Of a stretch of DNA of 64,000 nucleotides, positions 53,424-62,315 are shown piece after piece; within the stretch, counting starts at the first letter, position 1, and each line of letters opens with the position of its first letter. This DNA is from Mucilaginibacter sp. L3T2-6 (GTDB taxonomy: Bacteria; Bacteroidota; Bacteroidia; Sphingobacteriales; Sphingobacteriaceae). Made by a program: the position numbers and the translations under genes. Below the pieces are notes generated by a model. The model did not search any database. It was not told the DNA's origin and saw only the letters and a list, made by a program, of their open reading frames with translations. The DNA is taken from positions 1-64,000 of the forward strand of contig NZ_JAUMKC010000010.1 in NCBI RefSeq assembly GCF_030519355.1, read 5' to 3'.

Positions 53424-53882
53424 ATGGAAAATCAAAATGTGATCAGCAGCAGAAATGCTGCAAACGCCGGGATAAGCAAAGTGCTATATACCGGGAAATT
53501 ACATGTAACAGGCGGCCGCGAAGGTAACGCGAGCAGCAGCGACGGCCGGTTAAACATCACGCTCTCGACTCCGGGCGGGCCCGGTGCAGGCACAAACCCT
53601 GAACAGTTGTTTGCCGCAGGATGGTCGGCCTGTTTTATAGGAGCGATGAAGCATAACGCATCAGGCCTGAAAATTGCGTTGCCTGCCAACCTTGCTGTCG
53701 ATACAGAGGTAGATCTTGGCACCGGCGATGGCGGGTTTTACCTGCAGGCACGTCTTAACGTAAGTTTACCGGGTTTAACGCCGGATGAGGCCAGGGCCGT
53801 GGTAAGCGCAGCGCATGAAACCTGCCCCTACTCAAAAGCTACACGCGGCAATATCAATGTTGACATTAATGTAACAGTTTAA
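53424..53882 (+). CDS. ohr: Organic hydroperoxide resistance protein, Ohr/OsmC family
   Basis: A 152-residue thiol peroxidase. Cys70 (SACFIGAMKH) and Cys134 (ETCPYSK) are the redox pair; NPEQLFAAGW precedes the first. It reduces organic hydroperoxides with lipoylated proteins as donors in characterised members. Last gene of the DoxX-hydrolase-Ohr cluster, followed by a terminator. Confidence 0.93.
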   Translation: MENQNVISSRNAANAGISKVLYTGKLHVTGGREGNASSSDGRLNITLSTPGGPGAGTNPEQLFAAGWSACFIGAMKHNASGLKIALPANLAVDTEVDLGTGDGGFYLQARLNVSLPGLTPDEARAVVSAAHETCPYSKATRGNINVDINVTV

Positions 53883-53900
53883 CATCTGCGTTTTTTGATG

Positions 53901-53934
53901 AAAGCGGGAGTACGGCAAATGTGCTTCCGCTTTT
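53901..53934 (+). terminator. Rho-independent terminator after ohr
   Basis: AAAGCGGGAG pairs with CTTCCGCTTT (one G-T) and is followed by TTTT. Confidence 0.75.
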
Positions 53935-54017
53935 ATATAAACCATAATTAATCACGATTTACGTATCTGCTGCTATTACTATACATTATAATTACCTTTA
54001 AAGCCCGTATTATATAA

Positions 54018-55037
54018 ATGAAGAATCCGGAGTTCAAAGTATCGCATACCACTATATGGGTAAGTTCTGTTATCCTCGGCTTGCTGTCGTCGGCGCCGCA
54101 ATTGGCAGCACATCAATTTAACGCTGCCGAGGCTGCCGTAAATGCGGTGCTTACCGGTTCTTTTGCAATACTGATGTGGTATTTCAATATCTTCATGCTC
54201 AAACGCGAGCCCGTGAGAAAGCGCGCACAAGGCATCTCTTATACCAGGTTGTTTAAATCACTGTTGTTCGGGCTTGTAGTGATGTTTGGTTTGGCCTGGC
54301 TGCAACAACTTATTCTCTCGCAAATTAATTTTGGGCCAACCATGCTAATGGTCGAAGTACGTGGCATACTCATCAATCTCGTATTTTATATGTTTTTAAA
54401 TCTGCTTCAGCATAATTACGAAAACCAGTATGTTGGCATGGAACTGGAACGTATAAAAAGCGACAACCTTGCTGCCCAGTATGAATTATTAAAACAGCAG
54501 GTCAATCCGCACTTTTTGTTCAACAGTTTAAATACCTTAAAAGCCATGGTTGAAGCCGGCGATGCGGAAGCCGTAGATTTCATTCTCAAACTATCTGATT
54601 TTTATCGCTTCACCCTCGAAAGCCGCAGGCTCGACCTTATACATGTTCAAGAGGAAATGGAAATTGTAAATGCTTATCTTTTTCTGCAGAAAGCACGCTT
54701 CGATAGCGGCTTTACATTTACCAGCAAGTTGACTCCCGATACTTTTAAAACGCTGGTTCCGCCTTTTACACTTCAGTTGTTAGTTGAGAATTGCATTAAG
54801 CACAACGTAGTATCACCACAAAGACCGCTGGACATTACTATCTATGAAGACCATGAGCATATTGTTATAGAGAACGTTTTACAGCCAAAAAAGGGCGGTG
54901 TAAAATCAACAGGTATTGGCTTAAAAAACATAGGTTTGCGCTACAATCACTTTTTGAAAAAAAATATTGAGATCGTACAAGATGACAAAACCTTCAAGGT
55001 AATACTTCCCTTTATTTATGAACATAATCATTATTGA
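54018..55037 (+). CDS. LytS-type sensor histidine kinase
   Basis: A 339-residue membrane kinase with about four N-terminal helices and a His_kinase domain. QQVNPHFLFNSLNTLKAM carries phospho-acceptor His165. VENCIKHNV (N box) and GIGLKNIGLRY (G box) form the ATPase part. Overlaps the LytTR regulator by 20 bases, so they are a two-component pair. Signal unknown. Confidence 0.92.
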   Translation: MKNPEFKVSHTTIWVSSVILGLLSSAPQLAAHQFNAAEAAVNAVLTGSFAILMWYFNIFMLKREPVRKRAQGISYTRLFKSLLFGLVVMFGLAWLQQLILSQINFGPTMLMVEVRGILINLVFYMFLNLLQHNYENQYVGMELERIKSDNLAAQYELLKQQVNPHFLFNSLNTLKAMVEAGDAEAVDFILKLSDFYRFTLESRRLDLIHVQEEMEIVNAYLFLQKARFDSGFTFTSKLTPDTFKTLVPPFTLQLLVENCIKHNVVSPQRPLDITIYEDHEHIVIENVLQPKKGGVKSTGIGLKNIGLRYNHFLKKNIEIVQDDKTFKVILPFIYEHNHY

Positions 55038-55779
55038 AGACGAGTTTAGGACGGCCAAATCGCTCGAAAACATTATTAAAGAGCTTAAACCAAATGCACA
55101 GATAATCGGGCAGTACCAAAGCGTAGATCAATCAGTAGAAATGCTCAGCAACGGTCCTCTGCCTGATCTTATTTTTATGGACATCCAGCTCGCTGATGGC
55201 TTATCGTTCGAAATATTTAAATCGGTGAAGATTACTTGTCCGGTGGTTTTTTGTACCGCTTTCGATGAATATTCGCTGGAGGCATTTAAAAGCAATGGTG
55301 TTGATTATATTTTGAAACCTTTCTCTAAAGATGATATTGCGGATGCATTGAGAAAAGTGGATGAATTAAAGAACTTTTTTCAACAAAAATCTGCGCATAC
55401 GCTGGAGAGCCTTTTGTCGCGCCTTAGTCAGCCTGCTGAAAAAACTAGTTTTCTGGTGTTTAAAAACCAGAAATATACTACTGTACACACCCATAACATT
55501 GCATTCTTTTACATTCGCAATGACGCTGCCTCACTTATGTGTTTTGATGGTCAGGAGTATACACTTAATCAATCGCTCGATACAATTGCCTCGTCGGTTT
55601 CAGCTAAGCAATTTTTTAGGATTAATCGGCAGTACCTGGTTAATTTTAAGGCGATTAAAGAGGTTGAGCATTATTTTCTGCGCAAGCTGTATGTAAAGCT
55701 GATTATTGAGACACCGGAGAAGTTGCTGATTAATAAGGAAAAATCACATAGCTTTTTGAACTGGATGGAGGAGCGCTGA
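55018..55779 (+). CDS. LytTR family response regulator
   Basis: A 253-residue regulator. Receiver domain with acidic IIEDE at the start, phospho-acceptor Asp55 in FMDIQLADG and Lys in ILKPFSK. The C-terminal LytTR DNA-binding domain begins near residue 145 (SFLVFKNQKYTTV) and ends FRINRQYLVNF. Targets unknown; the acyltransferase and efflux genes downstream are candidates. Confidence 0.93.
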   Translation: MNIIIIEDEFRTAKSLENIIKELKPNAQIIGQYQSVDQSVEMLSNGPLPDLIFMDIQLADGLSFEIFKSVKITCPVVFCTAFDEYSLEAFKSNGVDYILKPFSKDDIADALRKVDELKNFFQQKSAHTLESLLSRLSQPAEKTSFLVFKNQKYTTVHTHNIAFFYIRNDAASLMCFDGQEYTLNQSLDTIASSVSAKQFFRINRQYLVNFKAIKEVEHYFLRKLYVKLIIETPEKLLINKEKSHSFLNWMEER

Positions 55780-55871
55780 CAATATTTTCCGGCCTTTTAA
55801 ATCTACCCTGGGACTCTTTTTTATCATCTTGTTTTCTAAATTTAAAGCTTTGAACCATTAGACCAACCTAA

Positions 55872-56948
55872 ATGACCACCCAAAACATCGCCAAACGCCA
55901 TTACGGCTTTGATATCCTTAGAGTGCTCGCTTGTTATATGGTAATGCAGATACATACCGGCGAATTTTACTATATCGGAGATGGCGGTACGGTAATAAAT
56001 TCTCCCGACGCGCATATTGTAGGCTGGTGTAACTCCTTTCTGAGGACTTGTGTGCCATTGTTCGTGATGCTGTCAGGCTATTTTCTGTTTCCAATTACTG
56101 ATACGCGTGCCTTCTTTAAAAAGCGCATGAGCCGGGTGGCTATTCCGTTTGTTTTATGGTGCATTATATATGCGTTCTATTACTATTTTAAGGGACAGGC
56201 AGACCTACAGACAACGTTTATCAATATAGCTAAAATAGCTGTGAACTATGGCGTGGATGTTGGGCACTTATGGTTTGTTTACATGCTGCTGGGTATATAT
56301 TTGTTCGCGCCTTTAATTTCTAACTGGGTGCAAACCTGCAGCCGCAGGAATATGGAGTTTTACCTGTTACTTTGGGCAATCTCATTTTCGCTGCCTTATA
56401 TACACCTGGCTTTCCCTGCGGTTTGGGGGGAATGTTACTGGAACAAAACGCCGATGCTCTATTATTTTTCCGGATTCCTGGGCTATGTTATACTCGCCAA
56501 CTACATTAAGCGTTTTTGCCTGGAGGCCCGGTCATGGAACTATTATGTGGGCGCGTTGTTAATAATTATAGGATACACGATAACAGCCTGGTGTTTTTTG
56601 CACCTGCTGCCGGTGGAAAAATACACCAGCGCAGCAGAACTTAGCTGGAGTTTCGAGACCATTAACGTCGCAATGATGACTGCGGGGATATTCCTGATTC
56701 TAAAAAACGTCTCTATAAAAAATACCGATTCGCTCATTGTAAAAATCCTTACCGATATTTCCGCGAAGAGTTATGGCGTTTATCTGGCCCACATTATTGT
56801 TTTAAACGCTGTCTATGCCTTGCTTAACCCACATTTTGAAAGCGCTGCCATCAAGCTACCGCTGATAGCGCTTACAACGTTTGTGATAACAAACGTAATT
56901 ATTAAGGTGCTTTCGTATTTGCCGAAGAGCAAGTGGTTGGTAGGATAA
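55872..56948 (+). CDS. Acyltransferase family 3 membrane protein
   Basis: A 358-residue membrane protein with about 10 helices. FDILRVLACYMVMQIHTGEF has the family's conserved Arg and His. VDVGHLWFVYMLLGIYLFAP is the second signature. Similar enzymes O-acetylate or O-succinylate exported glycans. Acceptor unknown. Confidence 0.88.
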   Translation: MTTQNIAKRHYGFDILRVLACYMVMQIHTGEFYYIGDGGTVINSPDAHIVGWCNSFLRTCVPLFVMLSGYFLFPITDTRAFFKKRMSRVAIPFVLWCIIYAFYYYFKGQADLQTTFINIAKIAVNYGVDVGHLWFVYMLLGIYLFAPLISNWVQTCSRRNMEFYLLLWAISFSLPYIHLAFPAVWGECYWNKTPMLYYFSGFLGYVILANYIKRFCLEARSWNYYVGALLIIIGYTITAWCFLHLLPVEKYTSAAELSWSFETINVAMMTAGIFLILKNVSIKNTDSLIVKILTDISAKSYGVYLAHIIVLNAVYALLNPHFESAAIKLPLIALTTFVITNVIIKVLSYLPKSKWLVG

Positions 56949-56966
56949 AGAATATTACCCCTTTCC

Positions 56967-57353
56967 TTATAAATTCGGCAAAAGATAATACAGTAACAAC
57001 AAGCTGCCAACTACAACACCAATTGTCAGCAGCATCAACAATCGGGACGAAGGATAAAAAGCTTGCGATAGCAATTGCCGCTCTATTCGCTTATAGCGCG
57101 TATAGCCAATGAGTGCGGTTAACGCTCCGATAGCCACCAGGCACATACCGATAACGCCGGAGAACCCTTTTGGCGGGCTTACCTCGTGGCCGCTAACTAC
57201 CAGTGACAACTGGCGGATGAAAAGCGAAAACTTAACTACCACGAACCCAAAGCCCATCAGGGCTATACTGGTACGTATCCACGCAAGAAAAGTGCGTTCA
57301 TTGGCAAGGTGATCACTTGCGCTAATCTTTATTTTTTCTCCGGATGTTATCAT
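56967..57353 (-). CDS. DUF202 (YidH) family membrane protein
   Basis: A 128-residue protein with three helices. ANERTFLAWIRTSIALMGFG is the DUF202 signature. Role unknown. It converges on the acyltransferase gene. Confidence 0.88.
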   Translation of the reverse strand: MITSGEKIKISASDHLANERTFLAWIRTSIALMGFGFVVVKFSLFIRQLSLVVSGHEVSPPKGFSGVIGMCLVAIGALTALIGYTRYKRIERQLLSQAFYPSSRLLMLLTIGVVVGSLLLLYYLLPNL

Positions 57354-57481
57354 ATTAACCTAACACTTAAAGCCCATTCAGGTTTAAATTATGATATAAA
57401 CCTGATGGCGCGTAACTGGGTAGGTCCGTCTCTTCTCACCCGGCAATTCAATTAAATATTGCTCCTGTGCGCAAAATTTCT

Positions 57482-57489
57482 TATCTTTG
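57482..57489 (+). promoter_or_regulatory. -7 box TATCTTTG before the efflux operon
   Basis: An exact TAnnTTTG ends four bases before a GTG codon at 57494, setting both promoter and start codon for the operon's first gene. Confidence 0.55.
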
Positions 57490-57493
57490 CAGC

Positions 57494-57883
57494 GTGCTGA
57501 AGCGATCTCTTCATATCGTACTGGCAGCATGGCTAATCAACGCGCTGGTCTGCTTTCACCCGGTCTTCTCCGAGGTTCCCAATGCGTATACAAGTTCCTG
57601 CGAGACGACAATTTCGCATCCGGATAACACCCTGCTCGAAATAATTTATAATCACGTATTTGATGCTAAGCCGCAAAAAGGTCACGGCTCACATCATGCG
57701 GCCCCTAAATATCGTTATGTAGTTTCGCGAAACCTCGGGTTGGATGTTTGTGGTGAACAAGTACCTGGTTTTTCTCTTTACACTCCGGAAACGGTTTTAC
57801 CCCCGTTTGTACACAAAATATGGGAAAACCGGATTTTCCTGCCTCCCCATCATCATTTTCTTTTCCGGCTAAGTCCCTTCTGA
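57494..57883 (+). CDS. Small exported His-rich protein preceding an RND operon
   Basis: A 129-residue protein. MLKRSLHIVLAAWLINALVC is a signal or anchor; the rest has KGHGSHHAAPKY and a terminal LPPHHHFLFRL, histidine clusters that could bind metal. Two cysteines are in the mature part. GTG 57494 is preferred to GTG 57467 because a promoter box lies between them. Probably co-transcribed with the efflux genes; function unknown. Confidence 0.6.
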   Translation: MLKRSLHIVLAAWLINALVCFHPVFSEVPNAYTSSCETTISHPDNTLLEIIYNHVFDAKPQKGHGSHHAAPKYRYVVSRNLGLDVCGEQVPGFSLYTPETVLPPFVHKIWENRIFLPPHHHFLFRLSPF

Positions 57884-57964
57884 TTTTTTTACTGTAGCCA
57901 GCGCATAACCGCGCATAGTATTATTGCGGCTTTCGCCGCCTTATTGTCAACAGTAATAAAACAA

Positions 57965-59095
57965 ATGAAAATTTTAAAATCGAACATCCTATGGATGCTG
58001 GGCTTGCTACCGCTGTTTATATGCGGCTGTACGGCAGCCAGCCAAAATACAACCACCGTGCAAGATGTGCCGGAACTGCCTGTAATTACTTTACAGGCTA
58101 AAGATACCACCATACAAACCCCCTATGTGGCAGATATACAGGCGATGCGTAATATTGAGATTCGCACCCGTGTGAAGGGTTTTTTAGAGAAAATTTATGT
58201 AGATGAAGGTCAATCCGTAAAAAAAGGCCAGTTGCTGTTTAAAATTAATGATGAGGAATATCGTGTGGCGCTAAGTAAAGCCAAAGCCGCGCTTGACAAT
58301 GCCATTGCCGCGGCCAAAGCCACCGAGCTGGAAGCAGACCGTATAAAACTGCTGGTCGACAAAAAGGTAGTGGCAAAATCTGAACTGGAAGTGGCCATGA
58401 CCAGGCTAAAGGCCGACCGGGCAACTGTTGAGGAAGCACGGACATCGGTACAGGCCGCCGAAAACCACGTAGCTTACACCAGTATACGGGCGCCCTTTGA
58501 TGGCATCCTGGACCGGATACCGCTTAAAGCCGGCAGTTTGCTGGAAGAAGGTGCTTTGTTAACCGATTTGTCGGACATCAGTTCCATGTATGCCTATTTC
58601 AGTTTTCCTGAGAATGAGTACCTGCAGTACGAGCGGTCAAAAACTTCAAAAAAAGAAAACCAGCAGGTGCAGCTGGTATTGTCAGATGGCAGCTCCTATC
58701 CTTACAAGGGCCACATTGAAACGGTTGAAGGCCAAATAGAACAAAATACCGGCTCGATTGATTTTCGGGCTACTTTTCCGAACCCGCAAAAGCTACTGCG
58801 GCATGGCGCCACAGCCAAATTATATCTGTCATCGGCAGTAAATAATGCAGTACTGGTACCGCAGCAGGCTGTATTTGATATTCAGGATAAAAACTATGTG
58901 TATACACTAGACGCGCAAAACAAACTCCATATGAAAAGCTTTACTCCGCGCACCCGGCTGGAGCATTGCTTTATTGTACAGGACGGCTTAAAGGCCGGAG
59001 AAAAAATCCTTTTCGAAGGCGCACAAAAGGTGCGCGACGGAATGGTTATTAAGCCTGTGCCTGCCAAGACACACGTTCTGGCAATGAGCAATTAG
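57965..59095 (+). CDS. RND efflux periplasmic adaptor subunit (membrane fusion lipoprotein)
   Basis: A 376-residue lipoprotein: signal MKILKSNILWMLGLLPLFI then lipobox CGC with Cys22 acylated. The biotin-lipoyl hairpin (KGFLEKIYVDEGQSVKKGQL and YTSIRAPFDGILDRI), a long alpha-helical hairpin between them, and a beta barrel are in the usual AcrA order. It links the inner pump and the outer channel. ATG 57965 is used instead of TTG 57944. Confidence 0.93.
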   Translation: MKILKSNILWMLGLLPLFICGCTAASQNTTTVQDVPELPVITLQAKDTTIQTPYVADIQAMRNIEIRTRVKGFLEKIYVDEGQSVKKGQLLFKINDEEYRVALSKAKAALDNAIAAAKATELEADRIKLLVDKKVVAKSELEVAMTRLKADRATVEEARTSVQAAENHVAYTSIRAPFDGILDRIPLKAGSLLEEGALLTDLSDISSMYAYFSFPENEYLQYERSKTSKKENQQVQLVLSDGSSYPYKGHIETVEGQIEQNTGSIDFRATFPNPQKLLRHGATAKLYLSSAVNNAVLVPQQAVFDIQDKNYVYTLDAQNKLHMKSFTPRTRLEHCFIVQDGLKAGEKILFEGAQKVRDGMVIKPVPAKTHVLAMSN

Positions 59096-59142
59096 ATTGC
59101 TGGCAAGAGAGTTTTTTTGTTTTACCTGTTAAGCGTTTCCAC

Positions 59143-62100
59143 ATGTTTAATTTATTTATCAGGCGGCCTGTGCTGTCGCTGGTTATTTCTCTATTGATTG
59201 TATTATTGGGTGTTCTGGCGCTCGTCGGGCTGCCGGTTACCCAGTTTCCGGATATTGTGCCGCCGTCAGTAACCGTAACAGCCAATTATACCGGTGCAAA
59301 TGCCGATGTATGCGCGAAGGCGGTGGCAACGCCGTTAGAACGAGCTATTAACGGCGTGCCCGGCATGACGTATATGTCCACTGTATGCAGCAATGATGGC
59401 TTAACTGTTATCGAGGTGTTCTTCAACGTCGGCACCGATCCGGATAAAGCTGCTGTTAGTGTTCAGAACCGTGTGTCTACCATAATTGACGAATTACCTG
59501 AAGAGGTGATTAAAGCCGGTGTTACTACCGAAAAAGAGGTGAACAGTATGCTGATGTACCTCAACGTAATGAGCACGGACACCACGCTCGACGAAAAATT
59601 CATTTATAATTTTACCGATATTAATATTCTCCAGGAGCTTAAACGCATTGAAGGCGTTGGGCTGGCCGAGATCATGGGCGCAAAAGAATATGCCATGCGG
59701 GTTTGGTTGAAGCCCGACCGCATGACCGCCTACCACGTATCTACAGATGACGTTATCAAAGCAATCCGCGCGCAAAATGTTGAGGCCGCACCCGGAAAAA
59801 CAGGCCTAAGCTCAGATAAATCACCGCAACTGTTGCAATATGTGCTTCGCTACCCCGGAAAGTTCTTCGAGCCGGAGCAGTACCGTAATATCGTGGTGAG
59901 AGCCGACGATAACGGCTCGGTGCTGCGGTTGCGGGAGGTTGCTGATGTTGAATTCGGGGCGCTTACCTACGGCATGGTTTCAAAAACCGACGGCCGGCCC
60001 TCTGCATCTATCATGATCAAACAGCGTCCTGGCTCTAACGCCCGCGAAGTGATCACTAACATAAAAAAACGAATGGCGGAATTGCAAAAAGCAACCTTTC
60101 CGCCGGGGATGAGCTATAACGTAAACTACGATGTTTCAAGATTTTTAGATGCATCAATACACGAAGTTTTGCGGACGCTGGTGGAAGCTTTCATACTGGT
60201 ATTCATAGTTGTCTACCTGTTCCTCCAGGATTTTCGTTCGACGCTGATTTCGGCGCTGGCCGTACCGGTCGCACTGGTGGGCACCTTGTTTTTTATGCAG
60301 ATGCTGGGCTTTTCCATCAACCTGCTTACGCTTTTTGCACTGGTACTGGCAATTGGCATTGTAGTAGATAATGCCATAGTGGTAGTTGAGGCTGTTCACG
60401 TTAAAATGAGCGAGCAACATCTGCCGCCTATGGAAGCAACTATAGCGGCTATGAAAGAGATCAGCGGTGCGATCATCGCGATCACACTGGTAATGTCGGC
60501 TGTATTTGTTCCGGTAGCATTTATGTCCGGTCCTGTGGGGGTATTTTACAGGCAATTTTCCCTCACGCTGGCATTCGCTATTGTCATATCAGGTATCAAC
60601 GCGGTAACGCTGACACCCGCCCTTTGCGCTTTGATGCTGCGCCATCATGACCCCGCAAAACATAAAGGTATTTTAGCACGCTTTTTTAGGGGCTTTAATA
60701 ATCGTTATGATAAAGTATCAAACCGGTATGCTAGTCTCTTACGCAGAATTGCCGGACGCAGGCTGATTTCTATAGCTATGCTTGTTTTCTTTTTTGCCGC
60801 TACGTGGGGACTAAGCGCGCTGTTGCCATCCGGTTTTATTCCCACTGAAGACCAGGGACAGATTTATGTAAACGTTACCACCCCGCCTGGAGCCACCGTT
60901 GAGCGTACTGAACAGGTTGTGTCGGCGGTTTACCGCCAGGCAAAAAAGGTCGAAGGGGTGGAGTCAGTTTCTACACTGTCCGGCTACAGCCTGGTAAATG
61001 ATATCGCGGGCGCCTCTTATGGGATGGTGATGATAAACCTAAAGGACTGGGACGAACGCAAGCAGTCTGTCAACGAGGTTATAAAAGACCTCGAGCACCG
61101 CTGCCGCAATATCGCCGACGCTGATATACAGTTCTTTCCGCCACCAACAGTACCGGGCTTTGGTAATTCAAGCGGCTTCGAGATCAGGGTGCTCGATAAA
61201 ACCGGCCAGGCAGATTTTCAGCAGACAGCCGATGTCAATAACCGCTTTGTTAAAGCATTGAACGAAACGCCCCAAATATCCGGTGCATTCAGCACATTTG
61301 ATGCAAGCTTTCCGCAGTATATGATCTCCGTTGATCAGGCCGTTGCAGCCCAAAAAGGAATCACGATAGATGAAGCCATGTCTACCCTGCAAACGCTGAT
61401 GGGCAGCTTTTACGCTTCCAACTTCATTCGCTTCGGGCAGCTTTATAAGGTAATGGTGCAAGCCTCGCCGGAATTCCGCAGCAAGCCGGAGGATGTTTTG
61501 CGGTTGATGATCAAAAATAATAAAGGTGAAATGGTACCCTTTTCCACCTTTATTAGCATGAAACGGGTTTTCGGGCCGGAACAGCTCACACGTTATAACA
61601 TGTACACGTCCGCAATGGTTACAGGCGATGCAGAACCGGGCTATAGCAGTGGCGATGCCATTAAAACCATACAACAGGTAGCAGCGAAAACCTTACCCAA
61701 AGGATATACTTTCGAATGGTCGGGCATGACACGGGAAGAAGTTTTATCGGGCAGCCAGGTAGTATATATATTTATCATCTGCCTCGTTTTTGTTTACCTG
61801 CTGCTTGCTGCTCAGTATGAAAGTTTCCTTCTTCCGCTGCCTGTTATCCTTTCGTTGCCTGCCGGCATATTCGGCGCATTCTTTTTCCTGAAAGTGCTGG
61901 GGCTTGAGAATAATATCTACGCCCAGGTGGCACTGGTTATGCTTATCGGACTGCTTGGTAAAAATGCAATTTTAATTATAGAGTTTGCCGTTCAAAGGCA
62001 GCGTAATGGTATAACTCCCTTAAAGGCAGCCATTGAGGGTGCCGTTTCACGTCTACGCCCTATTCTGATGACATCGCTGGCATTTATAGCAGGGTTGATC

Positions 62101-62304
62101 CCGCTATGCATCGCCTCAGGCGCTGGCGCGATGGGTAACCGTTCTATCGGCACAGCGGCAGCCGGGGGCATGCTTTTCGGTACTATTTTCGGGGTCATCC
62201 TCGTACCGGGCCTGTATGTAGTCTTTACGTCATTGAAAAAGAGAAAATCTATAGCAGAACTACCTGTAACCGAGACAGTGGATGCAATTGAGGTAGAACA
62301 GTAA
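59143..62304 (+). CDS. RND multidrug efflux permease, AcrB/HAE1 type
   Basis: A 1053-residue proton-driven pump with 12 helices and two periplasmic loops. PVTQFPDIVPPSVTVTANY and the second-half repeat are typical. In helix 4 the proton-relay pair is Asp409-Asn410 (VVDNAIVVVEAV) where E. coli AcrB has Asp407-Asp408. The helix-10 Lys is present in LLGKNAILIIEFA. Asn at the second position recurs in Bacteroidota pumps as far as I recall. Confidence 0.95.
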   Translation: MFNLFIRRPVLSLVISLLIVLLGVLALVGLPVTQFPDIVPPSVTVTANYTGANADVCAKAVATPLERAINGVPGMTYMSTVCSNDGLTVIEVFFNVGTDPDKAAVSVQNRVSTIIDELPEEVIKAGVTTEKEVNSMLMYLNVMSTDTTLDEKFIYNFTDINILQELKRIEGVGLAEIMGAKEYAMRVWLKPDRMTAYHVSTDDVIKAIRAQNVEAAPGKTGLSSDKSPQLLQYVLRYPGKFFEPEQYRNIVVRADDNGSVLRLREVADVEFGALTYGMVSKTDGRPSASIMIKQRPGSNAREVITNIKKRMAELQKATFPPGMSYNVNYDVSRFLDASIHEVLRTLVEAFILVFIVVYLFLQDFRSTLISALAVPVALVGTLFFMQMLGFSINLLTLFALVLAIGIVVDNAIVVVEAVHVKMSEQHLPPMEATIAAMKEISGAIIAITLVMSAVFVPVAFMSGPVGVFYRQFSLTLAFAIVISGINAVTLTPALCALMLRHHDPAKHKGILARFFRGFNNRYDKVSNRYASLLRRIAGRRLISIAMLVFFFAATWGLSALLPSGFIPTEDQGQIYVNVTTPPGATVERTEQVVSAVYRQAKKVEGVESVSTLSGYSLVNDIAGASYGMVMINLKDWDERKQSVNEVIKDLEHRCRNIADADIQFFPPPTVPGFGNSSGFEIRVLDKTGQADFQQTADVNNRFVKALNETPQISGAFSTFDASFPQYMISVDQAVAAQKGITIDEAMSTLQTLMGSFYASNFIRFGQLYKVMVQASPEFRSKPEDVLRLMIKNNKGEMVPFSTFISMKRVFGPEQLTRYNMYTSAMVTGDAEPGYSSGDAIKTIQQVAAKTLPKGYTFEWSGMTREEVLSGSQVVYIFIICLVFVYLLLAAQYESFLLPLPVILSLPAGIFGAFFFLKVLGLENNIYAQVALVMLIGLLGKNAILIIEFAVQRQRNGITPLKAAIEGAVSRLRPILMTSLAFIAGLIPLCIASGAGAMGNRSIGTAAAGGMLFGTIFGVILVPGLYVVFTSLKKRKSIAELPVTETVDAIEVEQ

Positions 62305-62315
62305 ATAGAATCCGT

